Shown here piece after piece: positions 45,037 through 57,062 of a stretch of DNA of 64,000 bases. A program made the translations under genes and the position numbers. The notes beneath the pieces are model-generated. The model saw only the letters and a list, made by a program, of their open reading frames with translations, was not told where the DNA came from and made no database searches. Source of the DNA: Vicia villosa (Eukaryota > Streptophyta > Magnoliopsida > Fabales > Fabaceae); NCBI RefSeq assembly GCF_029867415.1, contig NW_026705571.1:524451-588450 (forward strand). The letters run 5' to 3'. Position 1 is the first letter of the stretch. Each line of letters begins with the position of its first letter.

Positions 45037-48000
45037 TGTCATACCCCAATTTTTGACCTAAGATACCACCTCATATCATAGCATATGCATCATTTGCATC
45101 TCTAACAAATTGCATAGCTTGTGTTTGCTACTTGTGACTCAGCAGGATTTGATCAGGAAATCACTCATCAGTACAAGTAACAATCAATTAGGGTTTTGTT
45201 CTCCCTTCATTTCAGATGAATCATCTTCATCAACAATCAACATTTGGTCCTTAGAGATTCATTTCAACAAGCTCAAAGGCTCTGAACCAACCAGATTAGG
45301 GTTTTGACTGAAGATAGTATACTCCTGACTTTTGCTCAGGATTTAACCTAATGACTTGGGACATGACCTCAAGACCCCAAGTGCATCATTTTGACCTAAT
45401 CTATTGACTCAAGACATCTCCTACACAAGGATTGATCAACAGTGAAATTTCAAATCATCAGATTAGGGTTTTGAACTATCAGGGACTGAAATCAGGGATC
45501 ACATTTGGGAAACCCTAAAAATCCCCAGGAAGTCAATCAAAGGTTTCAATCATCTTCAAATAATCCCTATGAAAACATCCAATGGAAATTACATCTCAAT
45601 TCAAGATCCACAGTCATCAATTTCATCAGATTGACAATTAGGGTTTTTGACCTAATTCACTGAACAACTGACTTTTTTATCAGGACATGGTGCCACAACT
45701 TAAACCATGGCTCAATATCCTCTAATGCCTCAATATGATCCATTCATACCATTCATTTGGTGGGGATAGCTTGGTTCATTTGAAATCTCCAGAAACGCGA
45801 TTCGTCTGAAAAAGTCAACTGTACAAGATCACCATTGACTTTTGGGGAATTTTGGTCAACCATGACTTTTGAAGTTTTGAATCATCAATATATGATATAT
45901 GAAGTCATTTGATCAAGAAAAATCAAGAAAATCAATCAAGAATCAAAAAGTCAAAAGTTTGACTTTCATACTTAGAAAATTTTCTAAGTGTTTTTCAATG
46001 GTTTTTTTTCAAACTTTGGGAGGGAATTTCTCAAAATTGCACCTACAAACTGAAAAAAACTTCCAACATGAAAGTTGTAGATTTTGATCCAATGAACAAC
46101 TTTGTCACATATAATTTTTTCCCAAAAGATCAACCATTTAAGAGATATGGAGCTTCAAAGTTGGTATCTTTTGAAAATTTCTCTTAAAACTTCATTTTCT
46201 TTAAAGTTCATGGATCTTTTTCACCCATTTCCTTAAAGGTCTTGAAGAAAATTTCAACTAGGGTTTTGAAGTGTGTAACATGAGCTTTCCAAAATGTCCA
46301 AGAGCATGAAAAAATATGGAGTGTAGCCATGGTTTTGAATTTTGACATTAGTGAACTTTTCACTTGAAATTTCAAGTCATTTTGCCAAAGTTATGAACCA
46401 TTTTGCCAAATGATCCAAGTAATGATGCATAGATGCAATAATTGGAGATATTTTCTGATTTGAGATCAGAATGGAAAGAGATAAGAAGCTTGGCAAAATA
46501 ACCATGGTTAAGTCACTTTTAACCATTTGCATTTAATGCAAAAGATGCTAGTTTATCTCTTAAGCCAAGTCATCATACTTTGGGCAACTTGCAAAGGCTC
46601 TGCATTCAGAAAGTTTGGCCTATAAATAGAGGTGCAAATCACTCTTCAAATCACACCAAAACCTCACAATTATAGGTTTTCTCTCTTCTTTCTTAGAATG
46701 CAAGTTTCTTAAGTTTCAAAGAGGTAAAATTCTCAACCTCTAAACCTTTGAAGTTCTGGCCAAGGTGAGGGTTCTAACATCTCATAAACATCAAATGTGA
46801 TGTGTTTGATCCATCCACACACCCCAAAAACACCTAAATCTCAGAATCACTCTTCAACCACCATGTTTGCATAAAATGAGCCTTAACATATCAATTCTCA
46901 TACCAAGCCATATCTGTCCAAGTTAATCATCCAAACACACTCCATATACTTCATATGAACTGTTCCAACCATTATCCATGATCTGAAACATCAAAATCAA
47001 CTAGCTTGATCCTCACTTGAGCTAAACTGCAGATCGGGTACCACAAGGTGATCAAGAGGTTTTCAATTCACTCCAAGCATCCAGACATGTTCTATAAGGT
47101 CCATTGAAGCTGTCCAGATTGAGCAACAACATCTGTAACACCTCCAGGCTCAAATTCGATTTCCAGCTTTGCCATTTTTGAGGTAAGTGCTCATGAACTT
47201 CAAACTCATACATACATGCATCATAAATGAAAAATTGAGTTGCTATCATGTTTCTGCACTATCACTGATCAATAGCCCTCAATCAATTTCACAATTCATC
47301 AATTATACACAATTTCAGATTGAATCATAAGATTAGGGTTCTTCGTGTTCATCAGAAAACCAATGATCCTAGAGTGAAAATAAATGCAATTAAATGATAC
47401 CATCGTGTTCCTTATGAAAATTCGAGCAAGATAGGCTATTCACTTGATCAAATTGGTTCAGTTTTAAGAAAATTCAAATTCAAATGGGGTTTGTGTTCTT
47501 GGCGCCATATTTTTGGAATTGAATTTAGAAACTTGATTCAAAACATAATCAATTTGTTGCAAATGATTAACAGACCACGCGCGTGGTCCAGTTGGTTAAA
47601 CTTTTGAGTAATAACCTTAAGGTCACGAGTTCAACACTCATAGGGACCAAAACCATTTTTTTATCACTTGTTTTTTTCAATTTTTTACACAACTTTAATT
47701 AATTATTTAACCAATCAAAATAATTCATTTTCACTTCATTTTTTGCACACCTCTTATTTAATATACATATTTTATGAATACCAAAAAAAATCATCAAAAA
47801 ATATTTATTTAATACATTTTTTAATTAGGTTTAAAAAGACATGTTTTTAAATGTTTTTAAATACTTTAAATATTATTTTTCATTTGATTTTTAACCTAAT
47901 CATTTGTAAATATTTTTTGTGATCAAACCCTAATCACTTAGGACTTAATTGAGCATTAAAACTCGTTTTAACTTAATTAAGTTGATTTTTTTTTCAAATT

Positions 48001-49996
48001 CAAATCGTTTTAAAACAAGCGATCGCAATTCTTTTCAAAAACGATAAACCATTTCTTTTTGATTTTTCTTTTCAAAAGAAACTATTGATTGAATCTTTTT
48101 GAATTGATCAATTGATTTTCAAAACGAAGTGGGGCCTCTCGAATATTAGAGAGTGTAAGTCCCATTTCTTTTCCTTTTTTTGTACAGTTTTCAAAACAAT
48201 AAAACATTCTTCAAAATAAAATCTTTTCAAACAGTTTTCAAATCATTTTCAAAACAACAAAACTTCAAACTTTTCAAATATACCATGGGCCTCCATGTAG
48301 GTATAAGTCCCAAGCCCCTTTTGTACATACCCTTGCCTTTGTACAGTTTTTCTTCAAACAGAAAACTTCTTTCAAAACAACTTTTAAACAGTTTTTCAAA
48401 CGACGCGTCTGTTAACAAAACAATCAACCATGTTTTATAAAATACCACGGGCCTCCACATAGGTATAAGTCCCAAGCCTCTTGTAAGTATTTTGTTTGCA
48501 TAGCTTTGAATAAACTCAAGTGGGTCTCTCCCCGAGTATAAGTCCCGAGCCCCCGTGTATACAAATGGATCATGCTTACAGGTATATTTCCTTCATAAAC
48601 TCCATTATATACACACACTTTGTCATATATATGTGCTTGTTCATACTCGTTCATATTTGTTCATGTACTTGTTCATATTTGCTTGTACTTGTTCATACTT
48701 GTGATTGTGTTATATATGCTTGTTCAACTTAGTACAACACTAGGTTCCCCATAGCCTCCTATTGGGCTTCGTGCAAAGAATCTCCACTAGTTTAGGTTAG
48801 GACATAGAGTATGGTTTCCCGGTGAAATCGCTCTAAGAGCTCAAACCAACTATACCATGCCTCCTCTTGGGCTTTGAACAAACGACTTGTCCCTCCCATA
48901 GCCTCCTCTTGGGCTTACAATGCAAGGACCCTCGATTGTCCCTCCCATAGCCTCCTCTTGGGCTTACAATGCAAGGACCCTCGGATAGCCTCCTCTTGGG
49001 CTTCGTACAAGGACCCACGGGCTTCTTATAAGCATCCCCAATATCCAAATCAAATACCCTAGGAGATTAGACATTTATCATCTCTATGATAGGAGTATCT
49101 CTTCTATATCATCACAAACAATCAATCAATCAATCACTCAATCAAACTTTTTTGCCACAAGGCTGGCTAATCAATCAAACCTTTTTGCCACCATACTGGC
49201 TGATTAATTAAAGTTTTTGTCACAAGGCTGACTTCATTGAAACTTTTGCCACAAGGCTGGCTGATTAATCAAAACTTTTTGTCACAAGGCTGACTTCATT
49301 GAAAGTTTTTGCCACAAGGCTGGCTAAAAAGCATCTTTATCATTCTAAGCGCCATAAGTGGCATGGCCCAGGGCTTGTAATGAAAAGATTTTCAAACAAA
49401 AAACAAACAGATGTATGTGATGATATAGATTAGATACATCGAACATTGAGATGACATTTGTCTCTTTTCCTTTGCTTCCACTAGCATAAGTGGGAACTAC
49501 GATTGCTCTGACTTTCTCAACATCCCTTTGAGAATACGTAGGCACAAGGTCGTATCCTTGGCGAGCAAAACTTCTCTCTCAAACCATTCAAACCTTAGCA
49601 CCCGTAGACCCCGAGCTACAGATGCTCTGATTCCCTCTAGGGGATATGTATGCAGAGGATCGCGATGATCTTTGCGAGCATAATCAAACAAACACCTTAG
49701 TCTCCCACCTATTTCACAACAGAACCTCCACCACAAAGGACGAAAAAACAAAACAAAGAAACCTATAGAGTACTATAGATATGCTGGGTGCTAATACCTT
49801 CCCTTCGTATAACCAACCCTCTTACCCAAGATCTCTCCCCACCTTTTAGGTTATTGCAACTTTTTTCCTTTTCCTACTTTGGAAACAATAAAAAGTTTGG
49901 TCGAAACAAAGAAAAATCATTTTTTTGAGCACTCGAGCCCAAAGAAGGCATCAGGTGTCTCATCCCGAAAAAAGGATACGATTTTTCCCCGCGACA
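45037..49996 (+). repeat. 5' LTR of the Ogre element (~4960 bp)
   Basis: Begins TGTCATACCCCAATTTTTG and ends GCGACA seven bases before the PBS. It has internal repeat families: a GTATAAGTCCCAAGCC word (48300, 48463 and a variant at 48537), CCTCCTCTTGGGCTT repeats (48860-49000) and GCCACAAGGCTGGCTGA-like repeats (49153-49325). It contains no genes; open frames in it are incidental. Confidence 0.9.
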
Positions 49997-50002
49997 GAAA
50001 AA

Positions 50003-50020
50003 TGGCGACTTCACTGGGGA
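50003..50020 (+). other. Primer-binding site, tRNA-Arg type
   Basis: TGGCGACTTCACTGGGGA, the sequence used by Ogre/Tat elements and complementary to the 3' end of tRNA-Arg (one base may deviate from the consensus). Confidence 0.85.
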
Positions 50021-50838
50021 CCATCTTTTTATTGTTTCCAAAGAAGGGGTTATTTCTATTTGTTTTGTTTTTATTTCATTTTTATTACATGTTTGGTTCT
50101 ATGGTTCTGTTACATCTGTGGTTCTGTTACAAGTGATACATTATGGACAAATCCTAACCCGGATTAAGTACACATAAGAATTAGGTGGAGGGTATAGTCA
50201 TGTATGGCATACAAGGAGTCAGTCCTTAAAAAGTCAGCATGAGAATCCTTCCGCTCAGTGGAGGTTCCTTGTTGGTAGTATATGTTTAGCAAGTTTAATT
50301 GCGAAGACATTATTGCTTTCATTGAACTGTAGAAGCTGAGTTGGCTGTAGAATCCCAACCCATCCTGGCCTTATTAGGTTGTGGTGCAGAAACTATTTAG
50401 GTGAAGACTTGGATTAGTTGTCATGCGGAGAACCACACTCAGACGAGTTTTTCTTGAGAATATTGCTGGCTCATGAGTTTAATTGTGGAAAGCCGGTAAT
50501 ATCCGAAAGAAAAATGTAGACTCTGACGTATCAGTAGAACATGTTTTGCAGGTGATAAACCCTAGTACTATCCCATGTTTGGTTCTCTGACCTCATGCTC
50601 GTGACGCTGGACCTTTGAACCTATGTGTACTATGTTTTGAATTACCATGTTTGTAGTACCATGTTTGCGTTACCATGTTTGAACTACCATGTTTGCTTTA
50701 CCATGTTTGAATATGTGGCATCCACGCATCCATGCATTCATACATTCATTAAAAAACCCATCTTTTTCCATAAAAAACATGATTTTTTCCAAAAATATTT
50801 TAGAGAAATTTTCCTTGCAAACATTATAGGATTAAGTT
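50021..50838 (+). other. Ogre leader between PBS and ORF1
   Basis: Non-coding leader of 818 bp. A short repeated ACCATGTTTG word occurs five or six times at 50644-50711. Confidence 0.6.
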
Positions 50839-52368
50839 ATGGAAGGGGTAAAAAGGCATACCAAGAAATACGGTTTCAAAGAGCCTAATGTGGAAAGACT
50901 GAAAGAGTTAGCATCTTTTGTACAAGATCCTTCCGATTTTAGGAAAAGCCATGGAAAGCTTTTGTCTATCTTGAACACTCATGTTGATGAAGGACTTCTC
51001 AAAACTCTGGTTCAGTTCTATGATCCCGTCTACCGGTGTTTCACCTTTCCAGACTATCAGTTGGTACCAACCTTGGAAGAATATGCCAATCTTTTGGGTA
51101 TTCCTGTGTTTGACAAAATACCTTTCAATGGTTTGGAAGCCATTCCTAAGTCACCAGCCATTGCAGCAGGTATCCACTTGAAGAAATCTGAAGTAGAAAG
51201 TAATTGGACTACCAAAGGAAACCTTCCGGGTTTGACTTCGCAGTTTTTAATAAAGAAAGCCTTTGATTTCATTGAAACTGGGAGCATGATAGCTTTTGAA
51301 GCTGTACTAGCCTTGCTCATCTATGGGTTGGTTCTGTTTCCCAACATCAACGACTTTGTTGATATCAACGCCATAAAGATCTTTCTGATTGGAAATCCTG
51401 TTCCGACTTTGCTTGGTGACATGTATTTCTCTGTCCATCATAGGAATCGCCAAGGTGGTGGAATCATTGTATGTTGTGCACCTCTTTTGTACAAATGGAT
51501 TGTTTCACACTTACCTGAGTCTCCTACTTTCATGGAAAACCAAGAAGGTTTGCGTTGGTCTCAAAGGCTTATGTCTCTTACTAATAATGATATTCATTGG
51601 TATACCTTGGCTCGCTGCGGCACAGAAACCATTGATAGTTGTGGAGAGTTCGCCAACGTACCCCTCATTGGTACACAAGGAGGAATTAACTACAATCCAG
51701 TCCTAGCCCGACGACAACTCGGGTATGCAAATTCAGTTAAACCTGTTGGTCTTGCAGTGGAAAGCTACTTCTACCAAGAAGGAGAGGATCCTCAGAGGTT
51801 GAAGACAAGAATGGTGAAGGCTTGGTACGACGTCCGAAGAAAAGAAAAAGGTGGGATAAGAAATTGCATTGCCACGAACGCCTACACCTGCTGGGTAAAG
51901 AAAAGAGCAAAGGAGTTTCAAATGCCTTATGATTATGAAAAACCCATGTTCCCTGCAGTATCTCAATTGCCCGACATTCCCACTATAGAAGAATACCAAG
52001 AGACTTTAGCCAAGATGAGGTTAGAAAAAGACGCTTGGGAAGAAAAGTTTCGAAGAACTGATGTGGAAAACAGAAAGTTGAAGAAACGAGTGAAAGATCA
52101 CGAAGAAACACTCTGTTATCAAGATGGATGGCTCATGAGTAAAGATGAGAAGATCCGTCGGAAAGACGCCGCAATCAGGAGGTACATCAAAGAAATCAAG
52201 AAAAGTCTTGAAGCCTCGACAAGCAACGCTCCGATGCCTGACAATTGGAAGAATGTTGTTGACAAGCTGAGGGCTGAAAAGGCCGAGTTGAAAGCTTACT
52301 ATGGGAAAGAAATCATGAAGCTCAAGCTGCACAACGCATTTGGTTCTTCGTCTGATGAAGATGCTTAG
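50839..52368 (+). CDS. Ogre ORF1 protein (lineage-specific, upstream of gag)
   Basis: 509 codons from an ATG at 50839, intact. Residues ~20-370 form a globular region with PVYRCFTFPDYQLVPTLEEY, ALLIYGLVLFPNINDFVD and PLLYKWIVSHL, related to the DUF7745 / plant-mobile-domain-like segment found in plant elements (named from memory). Residues ~390-490 are highly charged and predicted coiled coil (KMRLEKDAWEEKFRRTDVEN and onward). An extra ORF between LTR and gag is a hallmark of Ogre; its function is unknown. It ends ~310 bp before the gag ATG and lies in a different frame, so it is likely expressed from a separate or differently processed RNA. Confidence 0.85.
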   Translation: MEGVKRHTKKYGFKEPNVERLKELASFVQDPSDFRKSHGKLLSILNTHVDEGLLKTLVQFYDPVYRCFTFPDYQLVPTLEEYANLLGIPVFDKIPFNGLEAIPKSPAIAAGIHLKKSEVESNWTTKGNLPGLTSQFLIKKAFDFIETGSMIAFEAVLALLIYGLVLFPNINDFVDINAIKIFLIGNPVPTLLGDMYFSVHHRNRQGGGIIVCCAPLLYKWIVSHLPESPTFMENQEGLRWSQRLMSLTNNDIHWYTLARCGTETIDSCGEFANVPLIGTQGGINYNPVLARRQLGYANSVKPVGLAVESYFYQEGEDPQRLKTRMVKAWYDVRRKEKGGIRNCIATNAYTCWVKKRAKEFQMPYDYEKPMFPAVSQLPDIPTIEEYQETLAKMRLEKDAWEEKFRRTDVENRKLKKRVKDHEETLCYQDGWLMSKDEKIRRKDAAIRRYIKEIKKSLEASTSNAPMPDNWKNVVDKLRAEKAELKAYYGKEIMKLKLHNAFGSSSDEDA

Positions 52369-52678
52369 GATTTGTTTAGATTTTTATTTATCATTTGCTT
52401 CTGTAAGGAGCTACGCTCCAATGTTGTAACATTTTCCCATTATTTCAATAAAAGAATAGTTTGTGTTCAAATGTTTGCAAGGAAATAATCTTTAAAATGT
52501 TTGGAAAAATCATAAACTTCTTTTTGCATACATCATTCTGCATATCGAGTCTGTTGTATAGAGTCTCATCTTTTGGATATTTCTCCAATAGATCGTCAAG
52601 TTGTCGCGTCTCAAAGTTTCTCGACCGTGCTCGCAATCAGATCACAGATACAATACTCGTTCAAGCAGAAGAAGAGTA

Positions 52679-55600
52679 ATGGAACACTCTGAACAAGAGA
52701 ATATTGAGCTTCGTGGTACAGTGACCACCTTTCAAGAAAAGTTGGAAAGTCTCACTACTCTGGTTGACTCTTTAATGGCTGCACAGAATCAGCCGCCGCC
52801 ACCTAACAGTCAAGCAACGGTAACATCTGAAGTCACTACTCCAGTTTCTACGGTTGCATTCAGCATTCCATCTTTCTCCATGCCAGAAGGTTGGGGCCCG
52901 CCTTTCAGCTTTGGTACAGGTTTCCGTCATAATTTCTCTGGGGTTCAAACAACCACAACTGAAGCGCCTGCTACACAAGGTTCAGCATTTATTCCACATT
53001 CGGGGGTAACTTTTTCTCAAATTACTATGGCACTTTCTCAACCCACTATGACGGTTGCTACTCCTATGGTTCACACTGTTCCTTACGGAGACAATGAGAT
53101 TTATCATGATCAGGGTGATAGCACAAATCAGCGAAGCCTTGTGGGAGATCTCCAAGAACAATTCAACAAAATTCAACTGGAAGTCAAAGCTATTCGGGGA
53201 AAAGATTTGTTTGGAAAGAATGCTCAGGAGCTATGTTTGGTTCCCAGTGTACAAATACCAGCTAAATTCAAGGTCCCAGACTTTGAGAAGTACAAAGGTA
53301 GTTCTTGTCCACAAAGTCATCTCGTAATGTATGCCAGAAAGATGTCTACTTATGCAAATAATCATCAGTTGCTTATCCATTACTTTCAAGACAGTTTGAC
53401 TGGTGCCGCACTGAAGTGGTACGCAGGTTTGGATAGCACCAACATTCGGACTTTCAACGATCTAGGCGAGGCCTTTGTCCGACAATACAAATACAACTCG
53501 GATATGGCTCCAGACAGAGATCAGCTCCGATCCATGGCTCAGAAAGATCATGAAGCTTTCAAAGAATACGCCCAACGATGGAGAGAAACTGCTGCTCAGA
53601 TTAATCCACCGTTAAAAGAGAAAGAGATGACAAAGATCTTCTTGAATACTCTCAGCCCGTTTTATTACGAACGCATGATTGCTAGTGCTCCAAGTGATTT
53701 CACCGAAATGGTAAACATGGGGATGCGTCTAGAAGAAGAAGTCCGAACCGGACGTCTAACTAAAGAAGGTGGATCTTCAAGCGGAACCAAAAAGTTCGGA
53801 GGTGGTTTCCAAAAGAAGAAAGAGCAGAGTGTTGACATGGTATCCCAAGGGAGGCCAAAATGAAGTGTCAATCGTCAACAACAGGTAGCTGCTATCGCAC
53901 CAGCCGTTAATACAGCACCAAATCCGGGATTTACCCCGCAATTTCAACAACAACAGCCTCGACAACAGGCTCAGCAGTTCAACAACAATCAGAATCGTGT
54001 GCAAAGAGCTCCACAGTTTGATCCGATTCCAATGACCTACACAGAGTTGTACCCTGCTTTGATTGAAAGAGGTCTTGTTCAAACTAAAGCACCACCACCA
54101 GTACCTGAGAAACTCCCATGGTGGTACAAAGCTGAGGTCTCATGCCCTTATCATCAAGGAGCACCTGGCCATGATCTTGAGCATTGCATAGCCTTGAAAT
54201 ATGAAGTTCATAGGTTGGTTAGATCTAATCTCCTCTCTTTCAGAAATTTGAATCCAAATGTGCAAGCAAATCCACTGCCCAATCATGGAGGGCATGTTGT
54301 AAACATGGTGTATGGATGTCCTGGTCCATACCGAGTCTATAATATCAATTTCTCAAGAGCAAATTTGGTACAAATGCACGCTACTCTCTGTCAAGGGCAG
54401 AATTTTCGCCAGCATCACTATGGTTCCTGTAGCATATGTTGTGTAGATCCTCACGGATGTTCGATTGTGAGAAGAGATCTCCAAGTACTGTTGGATAATG
54501 GTACTATTCAGATCTACAGAAATAGGAATGAAGATGAAGTTAACATGATAGGATGTTATCCGCATGAGCTTTTAGTCTCAGATATCAACTCGGAAATGCC
54601 TAAAGTTAACGTCATCGTTCCTCATTTCAACATGCCTGAGCGCATAGAAGTTACTTACAGCAAGCCAAAGGTTCCTATTGCTCCTTTGATCATTTGTCTA
54701 CCTGGACCTGTTCCTTATGACTCTGACAAGGCAGTTCCATACAACTACAATGCAACAATGATAAAGGATGGACAAGAAGTTCCTTTACCTACTCTTTCAT
54801 CTGTCGTAAACATCGCTGATGTGAGTCGGGTAACAAGAAGTGGACGTGTGTATACTCCACTACCTCCAAAGCAGCCTGTTGCTCCTGCTACCGGGCAAAA
54901 TCATGTCAATGTTCCAGTGGGAAATCCTGTGGAAACTCCTGTCAGTAATACAAACACTGATGTTGGCCAATCCAGTGGAACCAATGTCAATCCTGATTTT
55001 AATGAAATTTTGAAACTTATCAAAAGAAGTGAATACAAGATTGTGGATCAGCTTATGCAGACTCCTTCAAAAATCTCAATACTTTCATTGCTGTTGAATT
55101 CAGAAGCCCACAGGGAAGCCCTGATGAGAGTTTTGGATCAGGCTTTTGTGGATCATGATGTGACTGTTGATCACTTTGATGGGATAATAGCTAACATAAC
55201 AGCTTGCAACAATTTGAGCTTCTGTGATGAAGAACTCCCCGAGGAGGGCAGCAATCACAATCTTGCTTTGCACATTTCTATGAACTGTCAGTCAGACTCT
55301 TTGTCCAATGTGTTGGTAGACACCGGATCTTCCTTGAATGTGATGCCAAAGACGACTCTTGCTCGCTTGTCTTACCAAGGAATGCCTATGAAGTTCAGTG
55401 CTGTAGTAGTCAAAGCATTTGATGGATCGCGAAAATCTGTTATCGGAGAAGTCAACCTTCCCATGACAATTGGTCCACATACATTTCAAATCACCTTCCA
55501 GGTCATGGACATTCAAGCTGCTTATAGCTGCCTGTTAGGACGACCATGGATCCATGAAGCAGGGGCAGTAACTTCTACGCTCCATCAAAAGTTAAAATTT

Positions 55601-56703
55601 GTAACAAATGGAAAATTGGTAACGATAAGTGGAGAACAAGCCTTAATGGTGAGTCATTTATCCAATTTCTCTTTCATTGGTGCTGATGATGTGGAAGGAA
55701 CTCAGTTCCAAGGTCTCTCTTTAGAAGACGAATCTTCCAAAAAGAAAGCATCAATCTCTTCTTACAAAGAGGCAGTAAAAGTAGTGAAAGATGGAACTAC
55801 CACTGGCTGGGGGCAAGTTGTGATCCCGACCAAGAATGAAACTAGAGTAGGACTCGGATGTTCACCAACATTCTCAAACTGCACCAAGAAGGATGAAACC
55901 CTTCGTCCGATCAAAGAAACGTTCCATAGTGGAGGATTCCTTAACCCAATTCCTCAAGAGGTTAATGTCCTTATTGAAGAATGCATCGAAGAAGGTCTCT
56001 CCGATACTGAAGAAGAATGGAAATGTTATCTCAATGACTCGGGATACATATCTCAGGAAGAACCATATCCTCCGTCAGAGAAATCCAAAGGCAACGAAAC
56101 TGAGCCTATTCCTGCAGAGGTCTGGGACACCTTGGGACAACCAAGTGGAAAATTTGATTATAGGGTGAAATACACTGCACCTGAAAGTTCAAAGATTGCA
56201 ATTGAGGATATCCAACCAACTGGATGGGGAGATTCCTTTGAATATAATAGTCAACCAGAAGAGGCTTATCAGCCCTGTCAATTTTCTCAGCAGCCTGAAA
56301 TTACTGAAGATTTCAGCTTCAACGCATCTACCAAGATTTATAATCCTAAAGATGGTTATTATCACATAAATGCCATTTTTGAAGATGAAGGGGAAGATGG
56401 CCCCGCAGTTGACTCGGAAAGTGTCTCTGACAATGAGTCTCTTCATCCTGAAGACTGGGAAATACATCCTGAAAATTCTGAAGATTGTGACTCATCTTAT
56501 GCTCTTCAAGAAGTAGAAAAAGACCGTTTCAACTCTACAAAGAACAAGAGTGACAAACCAGGACCTTCAAATCCTGCTCGACCAGCGGTCAATGTCAATA
56601 CTGAAGATAATTCTGAGGAGAATTTTCCTGAATACATAATACACAGAGGAGTTCGTTGTTACTGGAAAGCTGTCGACGTTCCGAATGTTGTTCGCCGCTC
56701 AAA
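52679..56703 (+). CDS. gag-pro: Ogre Gag-protease, interrupted by one in-frame TGA
   Basis: The first ATG is at 52679 (MEHSEQENIELRG); the frame is open upstream to about 52600. Gag core: MYARKMSTYANNHQLLIHYF, LTGAALKWYAGL, and FKEYAQRWRETAAQI. A TGA at 53861-53863 stops this frame at SQGRPK. The same frame then reopens and runs to the TAA at 56705-56707, carrying CPYHQGAPGHDLEHC (a Cys/His zinc-binding-like motif) and the aspartic protease active site LVDTGSSLNVMPKTTL near 55315. A long acidic tail follows. The coordinates include the stop, because both parts are one evolutionary frame. A predicted intron donor at 56704 would remove the terminal TAA and join the RT frame. Confidence 0.85.
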
Positions 56704-57062
56704 GTAATCACCTCGCTGTTATTTTGACCTCCTGCCTTGCCCAAAGCAGAGAGATGTTTTATAGGGCTTTACTTTTAAATGTTCCGCCCAAATAACTCTG
56801 TGTATAGGGCTTTGTTTTAAAGGTTTCCCTCTTTGTCCTGCCCAAGACAAATGAGTTTGTGTTTAGGGCTTTGTTTCAAAAATGAATCATAAATAAAGCG
56901 TCATTTTGAATTCCCTACATTATATGTTTTATTTTTGCTTTTTCTGGAAATGGTAATCCTAAAAAACCAAAATATAAAATAAAAAAAAACTTTTTCAAAA
57001 AAAATCTGCATACACTCCTGCATTCATAAATTTTCTGAAATAAATATAAATCACATGTGCAG
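56704..57062 (+). other. Predicted Ogre intron between protease and RT
   Basis: Donor GCTCAAA|GTAATCACC at 56704 and acceptor ATCACATGTGCAG| ending at 57062. Removing 359 nt deletes the TAA closing gag-pro and joins the two frames in phase (a Lys codon spans the junction). Ogre elements are known to have an intron here. The segment contains three TATAGGGCTTTG-like direct repeats and is AT-rich at its 3' side. Confidence 0.75.

Noticed and set aside
45110..45307. 65-aa frame at the LTR start, repeated at 62760-62957
   Set aside because: It recurs because it lies in both Ogre LTR copies; substitutions between copies do not look protein-preserving and no domain is visible.
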